A DNA stretch of 64,000 bases from positions 10,156,386-10,220,385 of the forward strand of contig NC_012878.2 of NCBI RefSeq assembly GCF_000003195.3. Direction: 5' to 3'. This DNA is from Sorghum bicolor (taxonomy: Eukaryota; Streptophyta; Magnoliopsida; Poales; Poaceae). The translations under genes and the position numbers were made by a program. This document shows positions 11,577 to 23,241 of this stretch, piece after piece. The notes under the pieces are model-generated. The model was given only the letters and a program-made list of their open reading frames with translations, was not told where the DNA came from and searched no databases. Numbering within the stretch: the first letter of the stretch is position 1; every line of letters starts with the position of its first letter.

Positions 11577-12299
11577 AGGGTGTGTTTGGTTGCCATCTGA
11601 AGCTAGCCATGGGCTTACCTGGGCTCAAAACTAGTCGTTTGGTTGATTGGCCAAAGCATAGGGCCTGGCTACAAGAACCCAACCGTACCATGTTAGCCAA
11701 GCCCAACTGGGATCATCGAATCGGTGATTCTTCTGGGGCCAAGCCAGGCCCAGCTCATACCGCGAGCTCAGATGTGGGTCTCCTTGGACAAGGCTGGCCA
11801 CCGAATAAAAGGGAGCACTCACCGCTCGGCTAGGGTTGCTAGGGTACTGTTCTCTCATCTTCCTACTCCACCGCCGCTCTCGCGCGCTCTCTCACCCTCT
11901 CGCCCTCTTGCCCTCGTGCTCTCTCGTGCTCACCTTCCTCTTCCTCCTCGTGTCCGGGTGGCGGCCACGAACTCCGTCTCATTTTCTAGTAAGGCAGCAA
12001 GCTCCGTGGCATGAGGCCTTAATCCTCATGTTCTTCCTCTCCCTTTGTCTGTGTGATGTTGTTTGTTGCGGTTTGTACAATGGTGATTGTATTCGAAAGA
12101 ATTGTTGCTGAGCTTTATAGGTTTGGTCTATGATGCTTATGGATCTAGGTGGCACACCTCTTGGTGGCGTAGCCGATCGATGAATTAGGCTAGGGTTGTA
12201 GTCCTACTGCTACAAAGGCTCTATTTTTCTGGTTTCCCATCCCTAGTTCAGCCCATTGCCCCATTTGCTTATGTTGTAATCATCTTTGTTCCAGATCTA

Positions 12300-12876
12300 G
12301 GTGACGGTTAGGACCATAGCTACCCGGTGAGTCCGGTGCTAGCGTCCAGTGCCTAACCCTAGGCACCGAGCACTCTAACGGCTAAGTGACCTCACCGGAC
12401 ACACTAACAGAGCGTCCGGTGCAGCGTCCGGTGCCTACTTAGGCACCCTAACTTCGTCGAAACGCGACCGTTCTAAAACAAAGTTGGTTCCTCTCGATCT
12501 AAGGACTATCTCTGAGCTGCCTAGTGCTAGGTTTACCAAGTGTGCACCACACCTAAACCTAAAGCCTTGCCTAAGTCAAGTTACTAGATCACAGCCCCTC
12601 TTAATAGTACGGTCAAAGGAAAACAAAGTCCTAAACTACTCTAAGTGCTCTTCTTCACCATATGGCACTTAGACCTAGTCTAGTCTTGACGATGTCCAAC
12701 CATCCTTTGAAAATCGAAACAATTTCCACTACTAAGTAGGCATGTGCGTCTCTGTTCATCGAGTACCTATTACCATGACCTCACTAATGACTTTGCCTCT
12801 GCAAAACACACGTTAGTCACAGTAATCAACATTGTCATTAATCACCGAAATCATTAGGGGCCTAGATGCTCTTTCA
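12300..12876. mobile_element. Truncated LTR fragment related to the solo LTRs
   Basis: Ends GGGGCCTAGATGCTCTTTCA, a TG...CA-type LTR terminus (TGAAAGAGCATC on the minus strand), and contains ACCGGACAC, GCGTCCGGTGC and related units like those at 7060-7440. The other terminus is missing; the start near 12300 is where similarity fades. No target duplication could be identified. Confidence 0.5.
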
Positions 12877-13101
12877 CCAACTACTAGATCATCTACAACC
12901 AAGTTATTAAGACCATGAGGTAGACGACTTTCATAGGAGTTCTAGGGAGACAACTTTACATCATCACCATTCAGTTGAACTGAAATAAGCTCTATCAAAA
13001 GAATAGGAACATAGCTTGTCAAGTCACCACTTAGTTCTGCTATTAGTCCTAGAACCTATGAGCAAAATACCTAGCCAGTTCACCACAAACACATTGCACC
13101 G

Positions 13102-16100
13102 TTAGTTCTTGAAGATGAGGGCCATGATTAGGAACACCACCACTCCAATCAGACAGTAGATGAGGTACATCAGCTTGCACTTGTCGATAGCAGCGATGGC
13201 AGCCTTGCGGTGATAAGACACATATGCACTCTGCAACATGCTTGGTGCGGTTCACCTCCTCCTAAAGCACCACCCTTGCATTGTTGGCTATATCGTTGCA
13301 GCAGATTGCATCGATCAGTGCCTCATTAGTTGTGTCCTCACAAACGCCTAGTCATCTTGATCTCCTTCCATAGCTTCTTTAGGCAATCCTGAACCCTCTT
13401 AGGCCATGGCTCATCTTGCCATTTGATAAACTGGCACTGTTGGTCCTCTTCCTGCTTCAACGAAATGCAGTATCAAGAACCGAACTGATAGAATACATCA
13501 AACACATATGAATAATCTGAAAACAAACCTTCAGTGGGCATCCCAAGAAGCGTCTATCACTGTGCTTCCCACCCTAGCACCTCTTAAGAATGGCATGGTG
13601 GACATGATTACATTTGTGAAGGCACACTATACCCATGCCCGCCCAATCTATCTCGATGACTGTGTCAGGGACAACTGAAATCTCTAGTTTGGTTTTGGTG
13701 AATTAATGAAATCCTATGTGCTAACCTATTGCTCTAAGTGTTCATGAGATAGGAAAGCACACTCTAAGTGGTGAGCAACATGGGTGATGATCATGATGGT
13801 GATGGTGGAAACAAGGTGATCAAGTGCTCAAGCTTCAAAAAGAAGAAAGAGAAAAACAAAAAGCTCAAGGCAAAGGTATAATTGGTTAGGAGCTTTTTGG
13901 TTTGCACTCAAGACACCATAGAGGGTGTGAGTGGTTTAGGATTGATAGTCATACTATGAATAGGGGTGAAACTCATATTGAAATGCGGTTGTCAAAGTGC
14001 CAGTAGATGCTCTAACTCTTGTATATGCATTAGGATCTAGTGAGTGCGCTAACTCCTTTGAGAAAATGCTTGTGAAAATGCTAGCACACTTGCACATGAT
14101 GGTTTACACATGGTGGCGTTGCACATTTGCAAAGGAGGTGGAGTTTGAGAGGTATCAGCAGGATTCAGCGCTTTTGATAAATTGTAATGCATATTTTCTA
14201 TTGAGTCAGAGAAAAGTTTTGGGTAGTTGCGGGAGTGTTTTCTAACTAAGAAACACTCACCATATGCTGGCTGTGGAGGCATCGGACACTGGCCCATCGT
14301 AGTGTGCATTTTGGCTTAGTGTTGCTTTTCTATGCAGTGCAGCGTTCGAGGGTTTCGTGTCGGACGTTGGCTGAACACTGTTTGAGCGTCCAGTGTAGCG
14401 TGACGTCAGCACTGTCGTGAGTGAGGTTTTAGGTTGTGTGCGTTGGACGTTGAGGCACATCTGATGGCATACCGCCGGACACGTCCGACATGCCTTCGAG
14501 GGTTTCTAGACCTCTCTGAGTAGTGTTCGGTGTGAGGCTCACTGCTTGATGGGTTTTGTCGGAGCATCCGACACCCCTTTAACTACAATGTCGACTGACT
14601 TTGTGACTGTTAGAAATCAACACGTAAGATTCAAAAGTAGGACACGTGGCTGCCATCTGAGCGTCAGATGTTGGGTGCCAGCGTCCGACAGCTAACCGTT
14701 TGTGCATCCAATGCCCCTGTTTTCTGCGCAATGAGAGAGCCAACAACTCTTTGTTTGGGGGTGTCTATAAATAGTTGCTGGCCGGCTTGGGCTCTCTCTT
14801 GGCCATTTTCATTGACATAGCAATCTTGTGAGCCTAGCCAACATACTCCCACTAAATTGCATCTTTGTTTGATCATCTTTGTGAGATTGGGAGAGCATCT
14901 AAGTGCATTGCTTGAGTGGTTACATCTAGATGCACTTGGTGATCGTGTTTCGCTGTGGGATTTATTTGTTACTCTTAGAGTTTGCCGACTCCTAGATGGC
15001 TTGGTGCAGCGAGGATCGTTGAGCGGAGGTTGGTGATTGTCTCAGGCTCTGACCATGGTGATTGCGAGGGGTTCTTGACCTTCCGGTGGAGAGCTAAAAG
15101 GTACTCTAGTGGATTGCTCGTGGCTTATGTGCTTGTGTTGATTGAGGGGCACCCTAGTGAGGGTTGGTGTGTTAGGCCAATTTGTCCAAGAACCTCCAAG
15201 TGAGTGTGTCGCCACAACGAGGACTAGCTTGCTAGCAAGCAAGTGAACCTTGGTAAAAATCATTGTGTCAACATTTGATTCTGAGGTGATTGGTCTTCGT
15301 TGGCATTCTCTATTGTGATTTATTGGCTCATTCCTCTACACAGTGGTATATCAATCCTAACCCTTCTTTGCATTACTTTGTTAACTAGTTTGTGTTGCTC
15401 TCTTGCTTAGCTTAGCTTAGCTTAGTTTATCACCTAGGGATAAGTAGTGATATAGTCTTGGTGTTTTCTTAGAGACTATAGAAACTAGATTGGGTAGAAG
15501 GCTTGCATCACCCTTGTAGAGGTAGTGTCAATTCGCTTCGCCATCTTATATACTAATCAAGTGCTTTTAGTGTTGTTGTAGAAAATTTTATTATGCTATT
15601 CACCCCCTCTAGCCATTAGGACCTTTCAACAACTAAGTCGCTCCGCTTAAACGAAGAATAGTACGGAAACCACAACTTGTACTCAAACATTGACCAATCC
15701 ATAGTGTAATTTATCAAACCTAGGGTTTGCATCGAACTAATCTGGACAAATAGACCCCTATCCGAACACAATCGACCCAAAATCACGATTAATCAAGCCA
15801 TTTACCAATACATATACATGATTTATCCAAATCCTACTAAAACCCTACCCTACGGTGTACACGACGGAGCATGGACATTGATTCTTTACATCCGACGTGG
15901 CGTTGTCCTCGCTACCGCGGTCCTCGGAAGAGTCGCCAGAGTTGACGTGGTTGCTGCTCTCCGAACGGGTGTCTGATGGCAAACTGGAGCCGTTGGAGTG
16001 GACGCACGTCGCCGTGTCCAAGAGGCACGTGCACCCCTCGCCGCTAAGGCAAGGCGTCGATGTGCGGTGCACCTCCACGTAGTCGGTGTCAGGGACATTG

Positions 16101-16108
16101 TCACTCAT
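13102..16108 (-). pseudogene. GRF-type zinc-finger protein gene in a transposon, broken
   Basis: A first exon starts at ATG 16106-16108 and encodes an acidic Ser-rich N-terminus (MSDNVPDTDYVEV). A second piece just left of the LTR (13675 down to about 13550) encodes a GRF-type zinc finger: C..HKC.H, then SDRRFLGCPL. The next piece (about 13475-13360) has QCQFIKWQDEPWPKRVQDC, the aromatic motif that usually follows this finger. The end (about 13230-13102) encodes a membrane segment, LIYCLIGVVVFLIMALIF, and a stop. GRF fingers bind nucleic acid, and short plant versions with a C-terminal membrane segment are numerous. It is broken by an in-frame TAG inside the finger, a frame change before the membrane segment, and a solo LTR inserted at 13676-15628, probably in an intron. 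A TATA-like CATAAATA lies upstream near 16240. Confidence 0.6.
13676..15628. mobile_element. Solo LTR, copy 2 (1953 bp)
   Basis: Starts TGAAATCTCTAGTTTGG and ends CCATTAGGACCTTTCA, flanked by the 5-bp duplication ACAAC (13671-13675 and 15629-15633). It matches the reverse complement of the solo LTR at 6136-8032 along its length, with substitutions and indels. It has no coding region. It sits between the first and second coding pieces of the zinc-finger pseudogene. Confidence 0.85.
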
Positions 16109-16539
16109 CTCGACGGTTGGGTGGCCTTAGCAGCGAGAGGGAGGATGGATGACGACGAAGACGAGGAGTCACAGACGAGGAGACAAGTGTGGGAGGGGGT
16201 GAGTGAATGGGGGGTGAGCGACCGAGGGGGGTGGTCTACGTATTTATGAGCAAGGGAGGGAAACTGAAGGGACACTAGTGGTAAGTTCACCAAAACAAAG
16301 AAAGGGTGATTGTAGCCAGCCTAGTCCAACAAACCAAACATACCAGCTCTTGGCTACACTACAGGAGTTCATGCATCCAACCAAACAAGATTACACATCA
16401 ACCAGGCTAGCTATACACTGTGAATCAAACAAAGCCCACTTGACTTAAACAAAGCCCAAATTGGTACACCCAGGGCAAGTGCAACCTGACTCCAATTTAC
16501 TAGTCAGGCTCTAAGAGTCTGGCAACTAAACACACCCTG

Positions 16540-16975
16540 AACTCCCTCAACCAAACAACCAAACAGGGCCTAACTTCAATAGGGCTCCTTTGGATGGAGG
16601 GGTGAAAAGAGCATGTGTATATAGACCCCCAAAGGGAATTCTTTCCATGCACATGCCGCCCTCTCCCCGCCAGGTAACTAACTATAGCCCCATATGGGAG
16701 GAATTTCCAGACACCGTTTGGATGACATAGGGTTATAAATCCCGGCCAACAAAAATACATTCAAACAATTAGGAAAAAGTCACCAATTTTTAGAAATGCT
16801 ATTGTCGAGTAGAAATTCAGCACGATTATTACATAAAAACTATTAGTTCATCACAATATTCTATAGATTATTAGTTACAAACAAAACTATTTGATATAGA
16901 AAAATAAATAGGACCTATCTAGCCATTTTGATCTAGGCACAAGCACAAATCTAGTACGTTTATCCAACTACATAA
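16540..16975. other. Right remnant of MITE B and other transposon ends
   Basis: About 16546-16570 (CCTCAACCAAACAACCAAAC) is the expected right end of the split family B MITE. About 16580-16745 (from AGGGCTCCTTTGGATGG) resembles another MITE end, unclassified. The remainder is AT-rich. Confidence 0.4.
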
Positions 16976-17181
16976 GGGCACTCACAATGCAGACTCTATC
17001 ATAGAGTCTAAAGTTATTTATTACCTCGAACAATGTGGACTTAGAGTCTAAATAAGACTTGGAGTCTTATTTTTTCTACCTCTTTCTTCAATAAATATGT
17101 TGTCACATCAGCAAAATATCATAAATAATATGTAATTAATTGTCTTGGACTCTGTGATAGAGTCTTGTATTGTGAATGCCC
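16976..17181. mobile_element. Tourist-type MITE (206 bp)
   Basis: Terminal inverted repeats start GGGCACTCACAATGCAGACT (left) and GGGCATTCACAATACAAGAC (right, inverted), each followed by CTATCA(T/C)AGAGTC. The target duplication is TAA on both sides (16973-16975 and 17182-17184), as expected for PIF/Harbinger-derived Tourist elements. Non-coding. Confidence 0.9.
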
Positions 17182-18307
17182 TAACCAGCAAAGATACGAC
17201 CATAGTCTATAAATCCTTGCAATCAACACTTACAAAAATCATCAATAGCATGACTAAACGATAGCCAAAACTTGCATGGTTAGGCCTGCAATTACATGAA
17301 GAGAGAAGTCAACATCAGCAGCCTAAAAATAGGTTACAACAAAAAAATATAAAGCCCAAAATTATTTCGAATGAATACATAATGAAAACGAACTATAGAA
17401 AAAGTAAGGTGTTGTCCCTTTTATGGAGTATCAGGCAAACAAGAATAAGGGATTTTCTTCTAACATTGGCAAAGAAATAAAAATAAGAAAGTTAAACAAG
17501 CAAAAGAACTATGAAACTATCTTAGAGATAAGAGGTTTTACACAAAAAACTCAGTACAAATTAAATTAGTAAGCATACAAACATAACAGTGAATGTCAGC
17601 AGCACAACGAAGAACAGGATTACAGGGCAGGTCCAGGGCTGTAAAACCCCCAGTCCCCACCCTACCCGCAGCCCATGTTTCCCCTTTTTAGCCCTATATA
17701 TAAGCACGGAACCTTGATTAAAGCGTGTAACCATGATTAACATGCCAAAAACTATGGTTTACATCTATATCTCATTATTAACCACCTTCCTTGTCCCATT
17801 CCAAGCTCTGCCCCTGAGTACAGTGGCACCAGATCAAATAAGAAAAGTTGCATGCAGAACAGAAAATTCAGTTCTAAGCAAATATGGATTGAAGCTAATT
17901 GTCCAATTAAATTGACATGTAAAATAATCTGTCTCTAAAAATGAAGATCTAAAAGTGAAGATAGAAACAGACATCTGCTAAAGTAAAGCCAGATGCAAAG
18001 AACTATATAATTATCTAAATAGATGAAAAAGTGCATCTCGCGCAACATGGAAGAGATGAAGAGAAATTTTCCGTCAAATTATGTATATCTTGGTGAGTTA
18101 TCCAAGCATTCCATTCCATTTGATGGTCTGGACTCTGGGCATGTCATGTGGCGAAAGCGTAGTGCAGCACCAAGCTAGTGGAAACCAAAAATACAGTTCA
18201 CATTGTTAACACTGTTTTTTTAGTCTTAAGTACAAACACAGGATGCATTCGCATTGTTACCACGGTTATCATACATTGCATGGATCTGTCATAATATAGT
18301 TATGATG
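17182..18307. other. Intergenic, AT-rich
   Basis: No supported gene or repeat. Part may be the 3' UTR or downstream flank of the candidate minus-strand gene at 18308-19382. Confidence 0.35.
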
Positions 18308-19382
18308 TTATATACGATATGTCTGTGCCTGTACCAAATGTGGAATACCATTAATCATGGATCCAACCAGCTTTTCCTCCCCTGCAACAAATCTACTCAG
18401 AAAGGCAAAATTAGTTGCTAAAACCAAAATGCAACAGAAATCCTTTTCTTAGGAAAATAGAACAATAGATGTCTGCAAGGTAATAACCCTGTATATTCCT
18501 AATGGAAGAAAATAGAAAGAATGGTAACTAAAAGGACAACATATTATACTAAGCATGCTTCACATACATGAAGAGTGAAGTTGATCCTCGAGGAAAAATA
18601 ATTTGATTTCACTGAATGAGGGTTTCCTGATAATTTGCCATCTAAAAGCACACTTCAGATACATTCCTTTATATCAGTGTGGACCAATTTTTTTAGAGAT
18701 AATTTTGCATCCTCCACCTCCAAAGAATACTATACATTGCCTAAGGAAATCTTGGTTTGCGAGCAAGAGAGATAATTTAGGATGAATTATGTTGAGAAAT
18801 TTGATAAGTTAGCTGCTGCAGTCATCGAATCTTCAGGAACAAGACATACCAGGTGATTTATAGAATGACTGTCTGTGAATACATACTGGCTCATTGTAAA
18901 TAAAAGCTAATACTGATCAGGGCAAAACAGAACAATCTCCATTTGCAAATGCTTATACAAGACTGACAAAAGGATGGACATATTTGGTTGTTTCTAACAT
19001 TTTGTTGCTGAAAAAATCAAACCGTTTCCCACCGTACTGTGCTTGTCCAACTACTGAAGCCTGAAGCCCCGTCTGAATTCTGAAATGCGGAAAATGTTTC
19101 ATTGTTCCCGAAGAAATTGAATATCAGAGTTCTGACGGATTTTGATAGAACTCATTGTTCCAGTGTTGAAGCTGATCTGTTCATGAGTTAATCGATCTAA
19201 CTATCATGATTTCATATACATAAACTGATAAACACTTCAATCGGCCTTAAGCAAAACTGTTTCCTTTCAAGAACACTTGCACGCGGACAACTACCGACCA
19301 ACTCCAAGAACTGAGCGGCAAATCTTGCACGGCAGAGTAAAGAAGTACTTACCGCACCAGTGCAGGCTGCAGCAAGCACCAT
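18308..19382 (-). CDS. Candidate small spliced gene, head-to-head with the PPR gene
   Basis: An ATG at 19380-19382 opens MVLAAACTGA and runs into a perfect plant donor, GCG|GTAAGTAC (exon end 19353). About 1 kb downstream on the same strand, TTGTTGCAG is followed by an exon (18381-18308) reading EEKLVGSMINGIPHLVQA and ending in TAA. The phases of these two exons do not match, so at least one further exon of 3n+1 bases must lie between and I could not place it. A GC-rich leader upstream of the ATG fits a transcribed 5' end. I do not recognise the product; the small size and hydrophobic start would allow a small membrane protein. This model is tentative, and only the donor and the last exon look good. 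Confidence 0.3.
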
Positions 19383-19731
19383 GGCTGCCCCAGGCCCGCA
19401 GGAGCAGGGCCGCCGGCCGCGCCCGCTTCCCACTTCGCCGTCACGGCGTGTGTGCGCGTCAGTCCCTCACGGAGGAGAGGAGCTCTGGATCCCGCCGGGC
19501 GCCATGGACAGGAGCTGGACAAGCGAGCAGATGGGGAACGGTGGCGAGAAGATAGAACGCGAGCCGGGAGACGAATTTTCTGTGCCCCGGGAACGACGAG
19601 GATTTTTCTGGGCTCGTGGCTCGAAAAGCACGCGTTTAATTGGGTCTGATCTGATCTGTATCCAAAGGAGCCCTATAAGTACTCGTCTTTCCCCCGTGGT
19701 GCTGAACCGATAGATAGCGCCGACCGCCGCC
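19383..19731. promoter_or_regulatory. Short GC-rich spacer, possible bidirectional promoter
   Basis: The 349-bp interval lies between the minus-strand ATG at 19382 and the PPR ATG at 19732. It is GC-rich with no convincing TATA box. Divergent arrangement with so short a spacer suggests shared promoter elements, but this depends on the minus-strand gene being real. Confidence 0.3.
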
Positions 19732-21120
19732 ATGGCCGGCAAGTTCCCGTCGGATCACCTCAGCGCTGCCCTCCTCCGGGAGACGGACCCGGCCGCCGCG
19801 CTCCGCCTCTTCCTTAACCCGACGAACGCCACGCCTTCCTCCTCCCCATTCCGCTACTCCCTCCGCTGCTACGACATCATCATCTCCAAGCTCGCCGCCG
19901 CGCGCCTCTTCCCCGACATGGAGTCCATCCTCTCCGGCCTCCCATCCGCTGTCCCCTCCTCCGGTACTGGGACTCGAGAGCACGTCCTCTGCCAAGTCAT
20001 CTCCGCCTACGGCCGCGCCCGCCTCCCCGCCGCCGCGCGCCGCGCCTTCGCTCACCCGGCCTTCCCCGAGCCCCGCACCGCCCACGCCGTCAACACCCTC
20101 CTCACCGCCCTGCTCGCCTGCCGCTCCCCGCTGCGCGACCTCCTTGCAGTCTGCCGCGACACTGGTATCTCACCCAATGAGGGCACCTATAACATCCTCA
20201 TGCGATCGGCGGCAGCGTCGGGCTCCCTGGAGCACGTGCGCCACCTGTTCGACGAAATGCTGCTTCTGGGAGTGTCGCCCACTGTCGCCACGTTCGGCAT
20301 CATGGTCGCTGCACTGTGCGACGCTGACAAACTGGAACAAGCATTCGAGGTGAAGGAGGCCATGGTTAGGCGGTACAACGTGCCGCCAAATGCTGCTGTG
20401 TATGCCAGTCTCATCAAGGGGCTCTGCGGGAGGCGGAAGGTAGATGCTGCAATGAGGCTCAAGGATGAGATAGCCGGGAAAGCAGAACTTGTGCGAGGTT
20501 CAGTTGTTTATGGTACGCTTGTGCGGGCATTGTTCCAGGTAGGGCGCAAAGATGAGGTTGTTGGATTGCTGAAGGAGATGAAAGAGAGGAAGATCGCGCC
20601 TCATAGGGTGGTGTTCAATGCCATGATTGCCGGTTTGTGTGAGGATGAGAGAGATCCTGGTGCTGCATTGGCTGTGCTTGATGACATGCAGAAGAAGCAC
20701 GGGTGCAAGCCAGATGGGGTGAGCTATAGTACTTTGGTTGCGGGTCTGTGCAAGCTGGGGAAGTGGCGGGAAGCGACTGAATTAGTCAAGGGCATGCCAA
20801 GGCGGGACTTCCCTCCGGATGTGGTGACCTACAGAATGCTCTTTGATGGGCTGTGTGCTGCTGGTGAGTTTCATGAGGCAAACAAGGTTTTGGGTGACAT
20901 GCTTGTGAAGGGTTTTGCACCAAGAATGGATGGCGCAAGGAAGCTTGTTGAGGGGGTTGAGAAGGAAGGAGATGCAGCGTTGCTGGAGTTGGTGTTGTGC
21001 AGACTGACGAAGGTGAATGCTCTGGAGTCAGGTGGATGGGAGAAAGCTGTAGGTGGTGTGTTCAATGATCGTGAAAAGTTGAGGTTACAGAAGCAGCTAG
21101 ATTCTATAAGGTATACTTAA
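19732..21120 (+). CDS. P-class pentatricopeptide repeat (PPR) protein
   Basis: A single exon of 462 codons. PPR proteins bind organellar RNA, one base per repeat, to edit, splice, stabilise or translate it. Clear 35-residue repeats run in tandem from about residue 150 to 398, with signatures such as TYNILMRSAAASG, VYASLIKGLC, VFNAMIAGLC, SYSTLVAGLCKLGK and TYRMLFDGLCAAGE; weaker repeats precede them from about residue 46. There is no E, DYW or SMR domain, so it is P-class. The tail, residues 400-462, ends in a charged helix (DREKLRLQKQLDSI). The N-terminus is short, poor in acidic residues and rich in Ala and Leu, compatible with mitochondrial import, but targeting is inferred. Similar plant proteins of this length exist with uncharacterised function. 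A decayed copy of the last third lies at 32775-33213. Confidence 0.92.
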   Translation: MAGKFPSDHLSAALLRETDPAAALRLFLNPTNATPSSSPFRYSLRCYDIIISKLAAARLFPDMESILSGLPSAVPSSGTGTREHVLCQVISAYGRARLPAAARRAFAHPAFPEPRTAHAVNTLLTALLACRSPLRDLLAVCRDTGISPNEGTYNILMRSAAASGSLEHVRHLFDEMLLLGVSPTVATFGIMVAALCDADKLEQAFEVKEAMVRRYNVPPNAAVYASLIKGLCGRRKVDAAMRLKDEIAGKAELVRGSVVYGTLVRALFQVGRKDEVVGLLKEMKERKIAPHRVVFNAMIAGLCEDERDPGAALAVLDDMQKKHGCKPDGVSYSTLVAGLCKLGKWREATELVKGMPRRDFPPDVVTYRMLFDGLCAAGEFHEANKVLGDMLVKGFAPRMDGARKLVEGVEKEGDAALLELVLCRLTKVNALESGGWEKAVGGVFNDREKLRLQKQLDSIRYT

Positions 21121-21370
21121 ATTGGATATCTTTGTGGATTTAATCCATAGTGATTAGTACTAGACAAAAAAAATAATTTCAAATTGCTGGCTGATTTGAA
21201 TTTGGATCTCTGGATCACTAGGAAATTCTTAACTATAAATATATATATATATATTTGGTCATATGTGTATAACGTACGCAGTATGCTTATACTTGTAGTT
21301 AAGGATTTTCTAGCATGCTTTCTGGAAACATCATTGTGTTCCCTTTGACCTTAACATGGCCATGTGCAAG

Positions 21371-21600
21371 CCCCGTTTGGGTGCATATGTTAAAGTTTTC
21401 TGTTTGTCACATCGAATATTTAGACACATGCATGGAGTACTAAATATAGACTATTTACGAAACTAAAAACACAGTTAGAGAGTAATTTGTGAGATGAATC
21501 TTTTGAGCCTAATTAGTCTATGATTGGACACTAATTGTCAAATAAAACGAAAATGCTACAGTATCTGTTAAACTTTAACAACCCCAACCAAACACCCCCT
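21371..21600. mobile_element. MITE family B, intact copy (230 bp)
   Basis: Begins CCCCGTTTGGGTGCATATG and ends CCCCAACCAAACACCCCCT, so the GGGGTGTTTGG-type ends are inverted. Internal blocks CTAAATATAGACTATTTACG and GATGAATCTTTTGAGCC are shared with the copies at 11378 and 24400. It lies about 250 bp downstream of the PPR stop codon. Confidence 0.75.
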
Positions 21601-21877
21601 AAATACTTGAATGGTACAAGTATATTGATATTTATACTTGGTCCTTATTTTTTCTGAATTTGTTGGACGCCTGTAAGTCAAAGGTTTATGCAGTGCATTT
21701 GTGTAGACTGTTTGATTAATGCCTAACTTTGCCAGAGCGACTTTTCGCAAGTTCTGGCAATTTGTTCGAGACACAAACGATGAACAAATATGGTGCCACA
21801 TGCCTCACAAATTTTTGCACGAAAACGACTCTGAAATGTGCGGTATAGATACAGCTAAGAATATTTGACGTGCCATA

Positions 21878-22110
21878 GGCCTTGTTAAGATTCAAAAAGT
21901 TTTTAGATTTTGGCACTGTAGCACTTTCATTTTTATTTGACAAACATTATTCAATCATACTAGGCTTAAAAGATTCGTCTCGCGATTTACAATTTGTACA
22001 ATTAGTTTTTGTTTTTATCTATATTTAATGTCTCATGCATGTGTCGCAAGATTCAATGTGACAGAAAATTTTAAAAAGTTTTTGGTTTTTGGAGTGAACT
22101 AAACAATGCT
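21878..22110. mobile_element. MITE family A copy
   Basis: Begins GGCCTTGTTAAGATTC and ends GAACTAAACAATGCT, with the family blocks GATTCGTCTCGCGATTTAC and ATGTCTCATGCATGTGTCG. It is flanked by ATA-like bases on both sides. Non-coding. Confidence 0.75.
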
Positions 22111-22674
22111 ATAGTTGTGTTGTGAACCGAACACACAGCTAAGAAATTGTATATATCACGCGCGCCTGACTTGGTTTGGTAACATGTGAAGATGAAGCAA
22201 ACATGTCTGTTTTTAGATTTTTTTTTTCTGATACTGCAATGTGCAAAAGTGGATTATGCAGGGCTGGTGATGCAGATTTCTTCGAGGATCAACTTTTTAA
22301 TTAGCAAGCTCAGCTAGTACTTTTTATTTGATTTGCTCTTGGTATCAGCTAAATCCCCTAGCTATTTAGTAGTTTTTTTCTCTCACAACAAATCAACGAA
22401 CAATATTTTCTATCATAGTTTATTAGCCAAACGAACAAACATACATTATCATCACAAATGCTTGTAGATTGTGCATATTAGTATAACTATGATTATATAG
22501 TACTAATAAAAAAGGAGCAGTACACCGACAGGACAAATGCTTGTAGACTGTGCTTTCTTTTACATTTGAAAAAGGATCATTTCGAGTGCCTGGTCACCAA
22601 GATTGCTGCCTAGCAGGCAAACGAGCTAGATCGTGAACCAAACAAGCGTGTTGTGTAGACCATTTTGTTTCGAA
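22111..22674. other. Short AT-rich spacer between MITEs
   Basis: Contains degenerate repeat DNA, including TTATTAGCCAAACGAACA-type sequence near 22420, but nothing that I can classify. Confidence 0.35.
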
Positions 22675-23017
22675 GGCCTTGTTTAGGATTGGGGATAAAA
22701 ATTTGGGTGTCACATCGGATATGTCGAAAGAATATCGGAAGGAGTTTTTAGAAACTAATAAAAAAATAAATTACATAGCTCGTTTGGAAACTGCAAGACA
22801 AATCTATTAAGCATAATTAATCGATCATTAGCACATGTGGGTTACTGTAGCACTTAAGGCTAATCATGGACTAACTAGGCTTAAAAGATTCTTCTCGCGA
22901 TTTTCAACGAAACTGTGTAATTAATTTATTTTTTATCTACATTTAATGTTCCATGCATGTGTCCAAAGATTCGATGGGATGGATGAAAAATTTTTGAGTG
23001 GGGAACTAAACAGAGCC
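22675..23017. mobile_element. MITE family C copy (about 343 bp)
   Basis: Begins GGCCTTGTTTAGGATTGG and ends GGAACTAAACAGAGCC. It is longer than family A because of an extra left block (CACATCGGATATGTCG, GCATAATTAATCGATCATTA). Its right half is related to family A. A second copy lies at 30776-31120. Confidence 0.75.
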
Positions 23018-23018
23018 T

Positions 23019-23241
23019 TAGACCTATTTTTTTTTTTGATTTTGGTATTATAGTATTTTCGTTTTTATTTGACAATTATTATTCAACTATAGACTAACTA
23101 GGTTCAAAAAATTTGTCTTGCAAATTACAGACAAATTGTATAATTAGTTATTTTTTATCTATATTTAATGCTCTATGCATGTGCCGCAAGATTCGATGTA
23201 ATAAAGAATTTTGAAAAGTTTTTGGATTTGGAGTAAACTAA
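23019..23241. mobile_element. MITE family A copy, left end eroded
   Basis: Contains GGTATTATAGTATTTTCG, CTTGCAAATTACAGAC and GCAAGATTCGATGTAA and ends GGAGTAAACTAAGG, abutting the next copy directly. The first bases are replaced by a T-tract. Confidence 0.65.

Larger units (their letters stand above)
11577..16539. mobile_element. Composite DNA transposon with terminal inverted repeats, about 5 kb
   Basis: The left end AGGGTGTGTTTGGTTGCCA and the inverted right end AGGGTGTGTTTAGTTGCCA (complement of 16521-16539) match at all but one position. The outer bases resemble PIF/Harbinger-type termini, but a clean 3-bp duplication is not seen (TTA left, GAA right). Inside are a 5'-UTR-like CT-rich stretch near 11870-11990, a GRF-type zinc-finger pseudogene on the minus strand, a truncated LTR (about 12300-12876) and a solo LTR (13676-15628). 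I see no transposase, so it appears non-autonomous. Without the LTR pieces it would be about 2.4 kb. Confidence 0.6.
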
